Shown piece by piece: positions 6,622-14,806 of a DNA stretch of 14,910 nt (position 1 is the first letter of the stretch; each line of letters opens with the position of its first letter). The notes beneath the pieces are model-generated. The model was not told the DNA's origin and ran no database searches. It was given only the letters and a program-made list of their open reading frames with translations. The stretch is taken from NCBI GenBank assembly GCA_947629115.1, contig CANRCL010000018.1, positions 1-14,910 of the forward strand, in the 5' to 3' direction. This stretch comes from an uncultured Bacilli bacterium (GTDB lineage: Bacteria; Bacillota_I; Bacilli_A; RF39; UBA660). The position numbers and the translations under genes are program-made.

Positions 6622-8496
6622 TTATTTATATGAATAAATAATTAGTTGATCTATTTCTGAATATTTTTGATTAGTTAATTTTCCATTTGGGTCTTTTGCT
6701 TCATAAGTATAATTATCAATATCTTTAGAAAATACTACATAATGACTATAATGTTCATCATTACTAAAATGAGTAATAACAATATATTTATTAGGGTCAT
6801 AAGCACTTATCATTGCTCGTTTATCACTGGCTGTTCCACCTATACTACTACTAGATACATATTTTAAAGATGGGGCTATTTTACTTAAAGCCGAACAATT
6901 CCAACTAATCCAACCACGATCATTAAAACAACCAGCAGCATTCATTTCTTGAACTAAAACTTTAGGACTAAAATTATCAACAGTTAATGCAATATCAACA
7001 CAAGATAAACCAATGGCAATTGAAGTAACAGCACAACCAGCACTTTGCATTGTAGCACTACTATTTCCTAAATGAATTCCAGCCCATTCACTATCCCATT
7101 GAGAATAAATAGTACAATTTGGATTTAAAGTTTGACAATCATCAGGTGGTAAGCCAAATATCTCTTCACGACGATTAGCCATCGCATATGTACTACTTTT
7201 TGTTCTAGCCAAAGTATCTTCTTCATTAGTTGGCTCACAATCACCAACTCCACCTTTTAAACATTCTCTATCACTAGAACATATTCTTTCAATTTTTCTG
7301 GCTCTTTCTTCAGACATGTATTCTTTTACATAAGGGAAATAATAACAGCCACCTAAACTTGAACTACCAGGATTATACCAATAACGACCTATTGACACAT
7401 ATCTAGACATCATATCCAAAACATTATCATATTGACTAACATTTTCTAAAAAGCCAATTAAACCATCAGTAAAACTACTATAAGTAATACAAGCGTCATA
7501 TCCACCTTCATTATTACATCCCATTCCCCAATAATTATTTTTACTATCTCCAGGAGAAAACCCTTCATTAACTGCTCGTACTACAACTAATTCGGGATTA
7601 ATATTATTTTTTATAGATAATGAATATACTGTACTTAAATTTTTTCTTAATGCTTCGGCTTTAGCACCTCTTTTACTTAAATAGACATCGGCTTTTTCAA
7701 CAAATTCTTGCTTAGTTAAAGTAGTTGTTTTAATTGAAAAGACTTCACAATTAGCATCAAATAAAGATGATGATGAAGAATCTGAATCTGATGCACCACT
7801 AAATAAAAAGAGAATAAATAACACTACTGCACAAATTCCTAAGATTATTAGCACATAAGGATTACTAATTATGGTTTTTGCTAATGTTCCTGTACCAGAC
7901 ACGGCTTTTTGGCCAACATTTTTTAAACCAGCCTTAGCACTATCTTTTACTTTATTTAATCCTTTTTTTAAAGCATCATTTGCCATATCTTTAGCATATT
8001 CTAAAGGATGGGATAATTTATATAAATCAGATGCTCCTTTATCTACTTTTTCTTTAGCACCTTTGGCTTTATTTTTTAAATTTTCTATTTTATTTTTAGC
8101 TGTATTTCTTTCTATATCATTATTTGAAGAATTATTTTTTTCTTCATCATTTTTTTCATCTTTTTCTTTTTTATTATCTTCAGTATTATCATTATTTGAT
8201 TTTTGATTATCTTCTTCTGAATTTCTATCATCTTCATTTGGATTATTTTCTTTTTGCTCTTGGTCATCATTATCTTCTGAATTTTTATTTTCTTTAGTAT
8301 TATTACTTTCTTTTTGTTCTTTATTTTCTCTTTCTTTTTCGTATGCTCTTCTAAAATATGATTTAGGCTTTTCTCCATTTTCGTTTATTGGTTCTTCATA
8401 AAGTTCAGATGGCTCATCTTCAATAACACTTGATTCTATTTCATCTTCAAGAAATTCTGGTTCTTCTGAAATATAATCATGTTCATCATCGTTCAT
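6622..8496 (-). CDS. Membrane-anchored bifunctional peptidoglycan hydrolase (VirB1-like role)
   Basis: This enzyme would open the cell wall for the type IV channel. From ATG 8496 it has 624 residues. Residues 1 to about 135 are very acidic and low-complexity (Glu, Asp, Asn, Lys). A Lys/Ala-rich segment precedes one membrane helix at about 213-233, so the acidic part would be cytoplasmic. Residues about 250-400 resemble a glucosaminidase/lysozyme-like domain: the candidate catalytic Glu is 311 in AVNEGF, followed by NNYWGMG. Residues about 462-624 look like a C39-like (Peptidase_C39_2) domain with Cys488 in AGCAVTS, His585 in HYSHYVVF and Asp602 in AKDPNG. The two-domain layout matches the muramidase-plus-peptidase proteins of Gram-positive type IV systems, where the second domain is more often CHAP or NlpC/P60. 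ATG 8496 is preferred over GTG 8508 or 8505 because those codons form the AGGTGGTG ribosome binding site. Confidence 0.88.
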   Translation of the reverse strand: MNDDEHDYISEEPEFLEDEIESSVIEDEPSELYEEPINENGEKPKSYFRRAYEKERENKEQKESNNTKENKNSEDNDDQEQKENNPNEDDRNSEEDNQKSNNDNTEDNKKEKDEKNDEEKNNSSNNDIERNTAKNKIENLKNKAKGAKEKVDKGASDLYKLSHPLEYAKDMANDALKKGLNKVKDSAKAGLKNVGQKAVSGTGTLAKTIISNPYVLIILGICAVVLFILFLFSGASDSDSSSSSLFDANCEVFSIKTTTLTKQEFVEKADVYLSKRGAKAEALRKNLSTVYSLSIKNNINPELVVVRAVNEGFSPGDSKNNYWGMGCNNEGGYDACITYSSFTDGLIGFLENVSQYDNVLDMMSRYVSIGRYWYNPGSSSLGGCYYFPYVKEYMSEERARKIERICSSDRECLKGGVGDCEPTNEEDTLARTKSSTYAMANRREEIFGLPPDDCQTLNPNCTIYSQWDSEWAGIHLGNSSATMQSAGCAVTSIAIGLSCVDIALTVDNFSPKVLVQEMNAAGCFNDRGWISWNCSALSKIAPSLKYVSSSSIGGTASDKRAMISAYDPNKYIVITHFSNDEHYSHYVVFSKDIDNYTYEAKDPNGKLTNQKYSEIDQLIIYSYK

Positions 8497-8502
8497 ATAA
8501 TT

Positions 8503-8510
8503 CACCACCT
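8503..8510 (-). promoter_or_regulatory. Ribosome binding site deciding the hydrolase start
   Basis: AGGTGGTG on the minus strand ends 6 nt before ATG 8496. The two GTG codons in it are in frame with the gene and could be miscalled as starts. Confidence 0.6.
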
Positions 8511-8520
8511 AATATAAATT

Positions 8521-8529
8521 ATTTTAACA
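8521..8529 (-). promoter_or_regulatory. Possible extended -10 promoter of the wall hydrolase gene
   Basis: On the minus strand TGT (8529-8527) directly precedes TAAAAT (8526-8521), an extended -10 element, just after the terminator at 8539-8569. No good -35 box is visible; the expected position falls at the T tract. The start would be near 8514, giving a leader under 20 nt. Confidence 0.4.
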
Positions 8530-8538
8530 TAAATATTT

Positions 8539-8569
8539 AAAAAAAACGATAGCTTTAACTATCATTTTT
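8539..8569 (-). terminator. Rho-independent terminator after virB4
   Basis: On the minus strand a GATAG/CTATC stem (8563-8559 with 8552-8548) with a 6-nt loop is extended by A-T pairs around one mismatch. It is followed by eight T (8546-8539). It overlaps the stop codon of the VirB4 gene. The stem is short, so some read-through to the hydrolase gene is likely. Confidence 0.65.
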
Positions 8570-10352
8570 AATAACCTCCACCGCGTCCAAAAGAATCCAT
8601 TTCTTCTTGCGTTACTACCACATTAATTCTCATTCGTCTATTTCCACAGATAAATAATCCTTGTCCTTGCGGATAAACCTTGATTCCTTCTTTTTCACTT
8701 TCATTTAAATCAATTAATTTTGCTAAATCATCAACTGCTTGTTTTCTTAAATTCATTACTAAATAATAAGAAGCATTATCAAATATGGCTTTACCATGTT
8801 GAATAATATTAGGAGCAGCAAAATCGGTTGGTTGTTGCGTAATCACAATAGTACCTGTATTATACTTACGACTTCTTCTTTGAATTTGGGCTAAAAATTC
8901 AGCTCCTAATTCATTATGATTAGCAAGTAATACATGGGCTTCATCAACCATCATTATAGTATTTACTGAACTATCTAAACATAAGCCCCAAGCATATTTT
9001 AAAATATTAAAGAATAAAGCATTTTTAATATTTTCATCACTATTCATTAACTCTTTAATGTTAAAAACAATAAAGTCGCTATCAATTTGTAAAGTTGTAT
9101 GCCCAGTAAAATAATATCTTAATTCTTTAACTAAAGGTCGAATTTTTAATTCCAATCTTTCCATTACATCTCTTTCACGAGTGGCATCAACCATCGAAAG
9201 TAAACGGCCTTTAACAGTTGCATATACATCATCAAAAGTAGGATACATATCACTAGTAAGTTGAGTAAAATCAGTATTATAATCAATTTTATATCTTTTA
9301 TAAGTATCTTGTAAGACTTCACTAAATAATGTTAAAACATCTTCTTCAATAGATGGATTATAATATTTCATAAAAGCTTTAACTTGTTGAAGTGTTCTAG
9401 TTAAAACAGTATATCCTAAACCTTGGCTTATTTCTTCTTCATCAACATCTACAACTACTTCTAGGGGATTAATCATTCCAAAATCTCCGCCTTTACCAAG
9501 ATCCAAGAAATCTCCACCAATAGCATTAGTCATATCTTCAAGTTCCCCTTCAGGGTCAATAGCTACAATTTTACAGCCATTTCTTATATGAGTACGAAGA
9601 AGTAATTTAGCTGCAGTTGATTTACCAGAACCAGATGTACCAAGTAAAATAATATTAGCATTATTACGATTATTTTCTTTTTTAATTTGATATAAGAATT
9701 GATTAAACAAAACTACACCACCAGAAAAGTCTATACCAAATAAGCAAGCTTGTCCTGGGTCTTTAATACTATCAAAAACAAATGGATACATTGCAGCAGT
9801 AGTAATAGATGGAATAGGTGTACCTATTCTATCTTCAATATCTTGTTTAGGGAATATAGGAACAATACTTTTTAAAACTTTTTCTTGTTCAAACATTAAA
9901 GATACGCCTTTCATTCCTAAAGCATTTAAATAACTTTTAACTTCCATCTTTTTAAATTCTAATTCTTCTTTACTATTAGCAGTTACCATTAAATGAAGCT
10001 GAAAATCAAAAATTCTCGCTTGAGTTGCTGCTAACATACTAACAAATTGCTCTAATGATTCATAATCTTGACGGATTTTTTCTTGCATTGTTTGATCTTT
10101 TTCAGATTGATGTCTAGTTTTTAAATCAGCAATTTCTTTATTAATCATTTTTTGTAAAACACTAAATTGAATCGGAATATGTTTGGCAACAATTTTTACT
10201 CCAGATATATTAGTCATATCAGATAAATATCCAACATAGATGTTTTTAGGATAACCAACAATAGTTATAATAGTTGAAAATTTATCACCAATTCTAAATT
10301 CTGTTGGCTTAAATTCCATTCCTTTTGGTGCTATTTCACTTTTCGTTGCCAT
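8568..10352 (-). CDS. VirB4-like type IV secretion ATPase, ATPase-bearing portion
   Basis: VirB4 is the ATPase that energises assembly of and transport through type IV channels. This 594-residue protein holds the second part of the N-terminal region (about 1-200) and the full motor domain. Walker A GTSGSGKS is at 238-245, IDPEGE at 265-270, Walker B IMMVDE at 466-471 followed by AH, and a TQQP motif at 505-508, all characteristic of the TraC/VirB4/TrsE lineage. It ends in a Gly-rich RGGGY. The first about 190 residues of a typical VirB4 are missing and are supplied by the gene just upstream. The ATG shares one base with that gene's TAA (TAATG at 10350-10354), so its translation is probably coupled. 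A terminator follows. Confidence 0.93.
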   Translation of the reverse strand: MATKSEIAPKGMEFKPTEFRIGDKFSTIITIVGYPKNIYVGYLSDMTNISGVKIVAKHIPIQFSVLQKMINKEIADLKTRHQSEKDQTMQEKIRQDYESLEQFVSMLAATQARIFDFQLHLMVTANSKEELEFKKMEVKSYLNALGMKGVSLMFEQEKVLKSIVPIFPKQDIEDRIGTPIPSITTAAMYPFVFDSIKDPGQACLFGIDFSGGVVLFNQFLYQIKKENNRNNANIILLGTSGSGKSTAAKLLLRTHIRNGCKIVAIDPEGELEDMTNAIGGDFLDLGKGGDFGMINPLEVVVDVDEEEISQGLGYTVLTRTLQQVKAFMKYYNPSIEEDVLTLFSEVLQDTYKRYKIDYNTDFTQLTSDMYPTFDDVYATVKGRLLSMVDATRERDVMERLELKIRPLVKELRYYFTGHTTLQIDSDFIVFNIKELMNSDENIKNALFFNILKYAWGLCLDSSVNTIMMVDEAHVLLANHNELGAEFLAQIQRRSRKYNTGTIVITQQPTDFAAPNIIQHGKAIFDNASYYLVMNLRKQAVDDLAKLIDLNESEKEGIKVYPQGQGLFICGNRRMRINVVVTQEEMDSFGRGGGY

Positions 10353-10915
10353 TAACCCATCACCGTCCCAAAATTAATGGTTTCGCCACCATTAAGTAAA
10401 TTATCCAAAATAATTCTTAAATCACTATTACTAGTTTGACTTGATTGAAGGCCACAATTGGCAAGGCCACTAATCATAGTATGTAATTTCTTTTGTAAAA
10501 CTTCTAATTTCTTTTCTTGGAAAATTAAATAATATTCTGTATCAACTACTCCATATTCTTGACTCATAAATTGATTAGCTTTATTTATATCTTGTAAAAT
10601 TATTTTTCTAATCTCATTATTAGGATTTTCATTATACATTTTTTGTAATTCTGCTAAATATAAATTGATATCAACTGGACGGTCAGCAATAATTAGCCAG
10701 AATTCAAAATCCATAGTATTATAAAAATTTCTTAAATTATAAACCATATTATCTTGTTCTTGTTGACCCATAATGAAAATATTTTTGGGATATATTTTAA
10801 CACCAGTCACATAGTAGCCACTATCCAATTGAATCATTCCATTCATAATTTGTTTTATTGGAAGCCAATCTTCAGTAAAATTTGAATTACTTGTCATTGT
10901 CGCCGAATTTTTCAT
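10352..10915 (-). CDS. VirB4 N-terminal domain encoded as a separate protein
   Basis: The 187-residue product has no ATPase motifs. It resembles the first domain of Gram-positive VirB4/TrsE proteins: a strand-rich start with DSGYYVTGVKIYPKN, then a helical EYYLIFQEKK-type segment. Together with the downstream protein it totals 781 residues, a normal VirB4 length. ATG 10915 has GGAG 5 nt upstream (10921-10924), better than the later ATG at 10897. The start lies 29 bp inside the PrgI-like gene. In the downstream gene's frame there is a stop just ahead of its ATG, so the split is not simply one long frame broken at the junction. A direct interaction of the two products is inferred. Assignment as a VirB4 part rests on position and general sequence character. 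Confidence 0.8.
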   Translation of the reverse strand: MKNSATMTSNSNFTEDWLPIKQIMNGMIQLDSGYYVTGVKIYPKNIFIMGQQEQDNMVYNLRNFYNTMDFEFWLIIADRPVDINLYLAELQKMYNENPNNEIRKIILQDINKANQFMSQEYGVVDTEYYLIFQEKKLEVLQKKLHTMISGLANCGLQSSQTSNSDLRIILDNLLNGGETINFGTVMG

Positions 10916-11210
10916 AAATACTCCATCCTTTCCAATAGTATCTTCTTGTATTTAAATAAAAATTGAAGATATTTGTTAATAATTGTAATATATTGTGATA
11001 ATACATTACTGGCGTTACTAAAAATGCACTAATTAATCCTGGCAATAGCATAAGTATTAAAACTACTATGCTATTAGTATTTATTAAAAGTAGCATTCCA
11101 AGCGACAATGCACAACCCGTTATAAATATTCCCAAATCTAATGGCGTAAAAAATCCTAATATTAATTGTGATTTTTTAGCATTAGCAGGTATTAAATAAT
11201 TGTTATTCAC
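10887..11210 (-). CDS. PrgI/VirB3-like small membrane protein
   Basis: This 107-residue protein has two membrane helices (about 24-43 and 47-65), preceded by a short polar start and followed by a soluble end containing RRYYWKGW. The motif FFTPLDLGIF before the first helix and the aromatic W-x-G-W at the end are typical of the PrgI family, the Gram-positive counterpart of VirB3, which partners VirB4 at the membrane. The start is GTG 11210; no ATG is available at this end, and GGAGG lies about 10 nt upstream. It follows the VirB6-like gene by 22 bp and overlaps the VirB4 N-terminal gene by 29 bp. The VirB6-PrgI-VirB4 order is the usual core of these systems. Confidence 0.88.
   Translation of the reverse strand: MNNNYLIPANAKKSQLILGFFTPLDLGIFITGCALSLGMLLLINTNSIVVLILMLLPGLISAFLVTPVMYYHNILQLLTNIFNFYLNTRRYYWKGWSIYEKFGDNDK
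10921..10924 (-). promoter_or_regulatory. Ribosome binding site of the VirB4 N-terminal gene
   Basis: GGAG on the minus strand, 5 nt before ATG 10915. It lies within the coding sequence of the PrgI-like gene and supports the 29-bp gene overlap rather than the later ATG at 10897. Confidence 0.7.
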
Positions 11211-11232
11211 CTTTTTATTCCCTCCTTATACA

Positions 11233-13821
11233 TTATTTATTTCCACCATTATTTTTTTTGGCATTTTTCCTTTGTAAAGCTTCATATTGTTTTGAAATAT
11301 TTGCATTTGTATAATCTGCTGCATCTTTTAAATTTTTTACAAATTGTTTTGCATTTTCCATATTTTCAAGAGTAATAAATTCAACTGGCTTACCATTATC
11401 TAAAATAGTACCATTTTCTCTAAAGTATTTTACTACAGCTGAATCACGATAATCTCTTAACTTATCATTAATTATACCTAAATTAGATGCAATGCTTGCT
11501 GCTTCTTTTTCAGCTCCAAAATGGCCATTAACAGCAATTTCTCGTCCTTCTATATTAACAGTTCTTCGAACTCCAGCATTAGTTACAAATGCATCTACAA
11601 GGTCTTTTCTTGCTTTATTAAATGTATTTTGAGCATCTGCTATTTCTTTAGCAAATTCTGCTTCTGTTTGAAGTCTTCTATTACCATTACTATCAACAAT
11701 TTCTTTTATGCCACGTTTTTCAATAGCACTAACTTGTTTTTCTAAAACATCTAGTCTACCTCTATGTTTACTATCAAATTCTGTAAAAAATGCTTCAGCT
11801 TGTCTTTTTTGTTCTTCATTACCATTTTTCTTCAAATTATTATAATAACTAATTTTTGCTAAATCTTCAGGAGTTATTTTTTCTTCTCCTGGTAATTCAA
11901 CATAAAATTCATATTTATGCTTATCTATATAATCCTCACTAGTTGCTTTTATTTCTTTTAATGTTTTTGAAACATCATCCAAAACTTCCTTTTGTTCTTT
12001 CAACACTGAATAATCTGGTTCAAATCCAATATATGACATAAAGAAATCTAAAACGTCAGATTGAATTTGGCTCTTAACACCACCTATTGTTCCTCCAGCA
12101 TTGGCAAAATATTTTGATCTCTTTTCTCCTCTTGCTTCAGTAGTTGAAACAGCCTTATTAGCAGCTCCAATCATATCTTTAAGATTTTTTGCTTTATATC
12201 CTCCAGTTGCGCCACCTACTTGACTGGAGATAACACCTGGAATTGATTTAATAACACCTTTACCACTATCTTTTATAATTGACCATGCTGTAGCATCTTT
12301 TTTCTTACGCCATCTTCCAGTTTCGGGATCTTGTTCAAAATTTCTCTTTACAGCTCTAGTAACACCTCTTGCAAAACTTTTGCCTCCAGCTAAAGCTAAA
12401 CCTCCTAAAGCATAACCACCACCATCAGCAATTTTTTCTCTTAAATTTAATTTCATTCCTTTAGAATCTAAACCAGTTAAATCTTTTAACAATTTAGGAA
12501 TTTGTTTTGCAAAAATTACAATACCCAAAATTATAAAAGTAGATATTATTGGATGAAAAATGGTTGTTAAGTTATCTAAATCGAGTTTTCCTACCAAAAG
12601 AACTATTGCACAAACAACTCCGATTCTTACAAATAATTCCAGCCATAATGTTACAACTAATTTAAACCAATTTGCCATTAAATCTTTCTTTTTTGGTATA
12701 ACACTAATCATAAAACAGACTGGTGCCAATAATTGATAAAAAATTAATTTGGCTTGTCTAACAACAACATCGATACAAAAACTAATCATAATATAAACTA
12801 AAATTGCTACAACTATTGTAGAAATAATAGGAGTGTAATGAAATCTGCCATCAACTATATCTCCTGCAAATAAAGAAATTTGTGAATATTTTCCTTGCAT
12901 TGTCATTGCTTGTAAAGCATTAGTCCAAGTATATTCATCAGCACTAATTGCTGCTATAGCAGAACCTCCAATATGAAAAGCTGTTCCTCCTGCTACACAA
13001 GCTAAAAGTGTTGAACCTAATCCAAGACCACCAATAGCAGCAAGGCCACCACTCCAAACCGTTAAAGCCACTAAAGCAACCCCTCCAGCAGCACAGCCAA
13101 GAAGATTTACTGCTGTTTGCGTTGATCCATCCCAAAACTCTGATACATCGGTACTCCATTCTTCGCCATCTTCTTCATAATATCGATATGCTCCAATTGA
13201 AGTATCTAATTTTCTTTCGGCAGCATCACCATCATAAATACCATCTGTTGTTTTTAATGGATACATAAGGCCAGATATTAAAGTTGCAATCATTTCATTT
13301 GTTCTAAGCTGTAAAATTTCACTAGTTACATTAATATCTTTTATATCTAAATATTGTTCACTACCAACTTTATTTCCATTTTCATCAACTGGTTGTATAG
13401 TTATTTTATTATCTAATAAAACTTTAGGAACTACATTATATTCAAGCAAAGAATTTTGAAAATCCCTTAAAAACCCAAATAATGTAGGTAATAAAATAAT
13501 TAATATCATGGAAACAAAAAATCTAATTCCCATTTCTCGGTAAACTTTTCCACCTTTATTTTCATCAGGATTTACTATTCCTTTTAAAAGTGTAAAAGCC
13601 ATTAAAAATAGAGCTATTACTCCAACAATAACATAAATGTTATTATAAATATCTTTAAAAGCATCAACTTGAAATAACTCTTGTTGAGCTAATTTTATAA
13701 AAGTGTTATAAAATATAGAAAAAATTTTATAACCAACAGAATCTAGCCATAAAAGAAATGAAATTATTTGTTTTTCAAATGGAAAATGTATATTTAATAA
13801 ATTTATAAATAAGTTTAACAT
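11233..13821 (-). CDS. VirB6/TrbL-like polytopic channel protein with long soluble tail
   Basis: This 862-residue protein would form the membrane part of the translocation channel. Helices are seen at about 15-35, 62-82 and 100-118. An outside loop (about 119-235) follows, then a Gly/Ala-rich hydrophobic hairpin (about 240-292) and further helices near 331-354, 357-376, 388-411 and 424-440. From about residue 450 to the end the protein is soluble, first basic and Gly-rich, then Lys/Glu-rich with probable coiled coils. This roughly 410-residue tail resembles the extended C-termini of Gram-positive VirB6 proteins (TcpH, PrgH and similar), which are thought to contact other subunits in the cytoplasm. 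ATG 13821 has GGAGG at 13828-13832, 6 nt upstream. The gene starts 14 bp after the second pilin-like gene. The family call rests on topology and gene order. Confidence 0.85.
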   Translation of the reverse strand: MLNLFINLLNIHFPFEKQIISFLLWLDSVGYKIFSIFYNTFIKLAQQELFQVDAFKDIYNNIYVIVGVIALFLMAFTLLKGIVNPDENKGGKVYREMGIRFFVSMILIILLPTLFGFLRDFQNSLLEYNVVPKVLLDNKITIQPVDENGNKVGSEQYLDIKDINVTSEILQLRTNEMIATLISGLMYPLKTTDGIYDGDAAERKLDTSIGAYRYYEEDGEEWSTDVSEFWDGSTQTAVNLLGCAAGGVALVALTVWSGGLAAIGGLGLGSTLLACVAGGTAFHIGGSAIAAISADEYTWTNALQAMTMQGKYSQISLFAGDIVDGRFHYTPIISTIVVAILVYIMISFCIDVVVRQAKLIFYQLLAPVCFMISVIPKKKDLMANWFKLVVTLWLELFVRIGVVCAIVLLVGKLDLDNLTTIFHPIISTFIILGIVIFAKQIPKLLKDLTGLDSKGMKLNLREKIADGGGYALGGLALAGGKSFARGVTRAVKRNFEQDPETGRWRKKKDATAWSIIKDSGKGVIKSIPGVISSQVGGATGGYKAKNLKDMIGAANKAVSTTEARGEKRSKYFANAGGTIGGVKSQIQSDVLDFFMSYIGFEPDYSVLKEQKEVLDDVSKTLKEIKATSEDYIDKHKYEFYVELPGEEKITPEDLAKISYYNNLKKNGNEEQKRQAEAFFTEFDSKHRGRLDVLEKQVSAIEKRGIKEIVDSNGNRRLQTEAEFAKEIADAQNTFNKARKDLVDAFVTNAGVRRTVNIEGREIAVNGHFGAEKEAASIASNLGIINDKLRDYRDSAVVKYFRENGTILDNGKPVEFITLENMENAKQFVKNLKDAADYTNANISKQYEALQRKNAKKNNGGNK

Positions 13822-13835
13822 AATTTACCTCCATT

Positions 13836-14234
13836 TTAATTAATACCACATAAACTCATAGCTTTATCGCTTACATATTTTAAAATAAATTCTAGAATAG
13901 TTGGTAATAAAAATAAAACAACACATAAAATTAGCCTTAAGCCAGTTTTTTTAACAGCTTTCATAATAGCATCTTTATCTTGTGATATTGTTGCTCCAAT
14001 AAATTCAATCATTGACAAAACAACTAATAGTATTATTGCTATATATTTTATAATTTTAAAAACAACAACCAAATAAAAAGCAGGGGTCCCCTCTATTCCA
14101 GGATCACCTAATAAAGATGAGCAATTTACTGGTGTTAAATCATCATCTGCTAAAAGTACATTACTATTTGCCAATGTAACTATTGACAATATAGAAAAAA
14201 TAATTATAGATTTTATCAAAACTGATTTTTTCAT
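13836..14234 (-). CDS. VirB2-like pilin/small channel protein, copy 2
   Basis: This 132-residue protein has a signal peptide (about 1-29), a short Cys-containing external segment, and two membrane helices (about 54-78 and 98-120) joined by a charged loop, SQDKDAIMKAVKKTGLR. This topology fits VirB2/TrbC-type or Maff2-type subunits at this position in Gram-positive type IV loci. From residue 78 on it aligns without gaps to the upstream 144-residue protein: F-x2-A-x-I-S-x-D-x2-A-I, then R-x-I, then F-L-x-P-x-I. The two are therefore paralogs. AGGAGAG just ahead of ATG 14234 is the ribosome binding site. A VirB2 role is inferred; these proteins could instead be membrane-embedded channel components. 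Confidence 0.75.
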   Translation of the reverse strand: MKKSVLIKSIIIFSILSIVTLANSNVLLADDDLTPVNCSSLLGDPGIEGTPAFYLVVVFKIIKYIAIILLVVLSMIEFIGATISQDKDAIMKAVKKTGLRLILCVVLFLLPTILEFILKYVSDKAMSLCGIN

Positions 14235-14313
14235 AAATCTCTCCTGTCATAAAACGACACTATATAATATATATTAACATAATTTATATATAAAAACTAG
14301 AATAAACACGCTT

Positions 14314-14748
14314 TTACTTACAATTTTTATAATCAAATATACAAGTTGTGCAAGCACCAAAATCATTATTAGTTTTATCTTCAATTCCTTTACTAATTTT
14401 TATTACCTTTAAACATCCCATTACAATGGCAGGAATTAGAAATACTACAATACCACTAATAATTCTTTTAATCAAAGAAGTTGTTGCTGCACTAATTGCT
14501 TTTTCATCATTAGAAATTACAGCTTTAGCAAAATCAAACATTCCTAATATTATAATTATTAGAGGGACTACCCATTTGCATATTTGAACAATAATTCCAC
14601 AAATTTTAGCAACTTGCCTAGGTCCTTCATTAGCGCATACACTACTATAATCAATATCTATTAAAAGAATACCACTAGCTTTAGTAATCAAGGGAAAACT
14701 TAATAAAAATATAAAACACATTAACAATAAGATTTTCTTTGTCTTCAT
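14314..14748 (-). CDS. VirB2-like pilin/small channel protein, copy 1
   Basis: This first gene of the locus encodes 144 residues. It has a signal peptide (about 1-25), a short external segment with two Cys (38, 50), helices at about 54-77 and 95-116 linked by a charged loop SNDEKAISAATTSLIKR, and a tail with CTTC and a final Cys at 143. It shares loop and second-helix pattern with the downstream 132-residue protein but differs in having the Cys-rich end. ATG 14748 is preceded by AGGTGATG and lies about 23 nt from the predicted transcription start of the 14778-14806 promoter. Function as a pilin-like or channel subunit is inferred from size, topology and position before VirB6. Confidence 0.75.
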   Translation of the reverse strand: MKTKKILLLMCFIFLLSFPLITKASGILLIDIDYSSVCANEGPRQVAKICGIIVQICKWVVPLIIIILGMFDFAKAVISNDEKAISAATTSLIKRIISGIVVFLIPAIVMGCLKVIKISKGIEDKTNNDFGACTTCIFDYKNCK

Positions 14749-14777
14749 AACATCACCTAAAAATATTTTCTAGTCTA

Positions 14778-14806
14778 ATTCTAACACATATTTTCGGGAT
14801 AAACAA
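14778..14806 (-). promoter_or_regulatory. Promoter of the type IV secretion operon
   Basis: On the minus strand, TTGTTT (14806-14801) and TAGAAT (14783-14778) are 17 nt apart. TGT directly before the -10 makes it an extended -10 promoter. Transcription would start near 14771, about 23 nt before ATG 14748. It is the only good promoter found ahead of the pilin, VirB6, PrgI and VirB4 genes. Confidence 0.65.

Noticed and set aside
8112..8378. Lys/Ile-rich minus-strand frame of 88 codons
   Set aside because: It is an out-of-frame reading of the acidic low-complexity region of the hydrolase gene.
12944..13159. Trp/Cys-rich minus-strand frame of 71 codons within the VirB6 gene
   Set aside because: It is a shifted reading of the Gly/Ala-rich segment of VirB6, with no independent start signals.
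14240..14258. TGTC/GACA inverted repeat just upstream of the second pilin-like gene's ribosome binding site
   Set aside because: A four-pair stem is expected by chance in this DNA; no support for a regulatory hairpin.
14235..14313. Possible promoter (TGTTAATAT) between the two pilin-like genes
   Set aside because: The gap is AT-rich enough to give -10-like strings by chance and no matching -35 box is present.
2639..14748. Mycoplasma-type code with TGA as tryptophan
   Set aside because: Trp codons in all long genes are TGG, and TGA serves as the stop at 5856-5858 in a coupled ATGA overlap.
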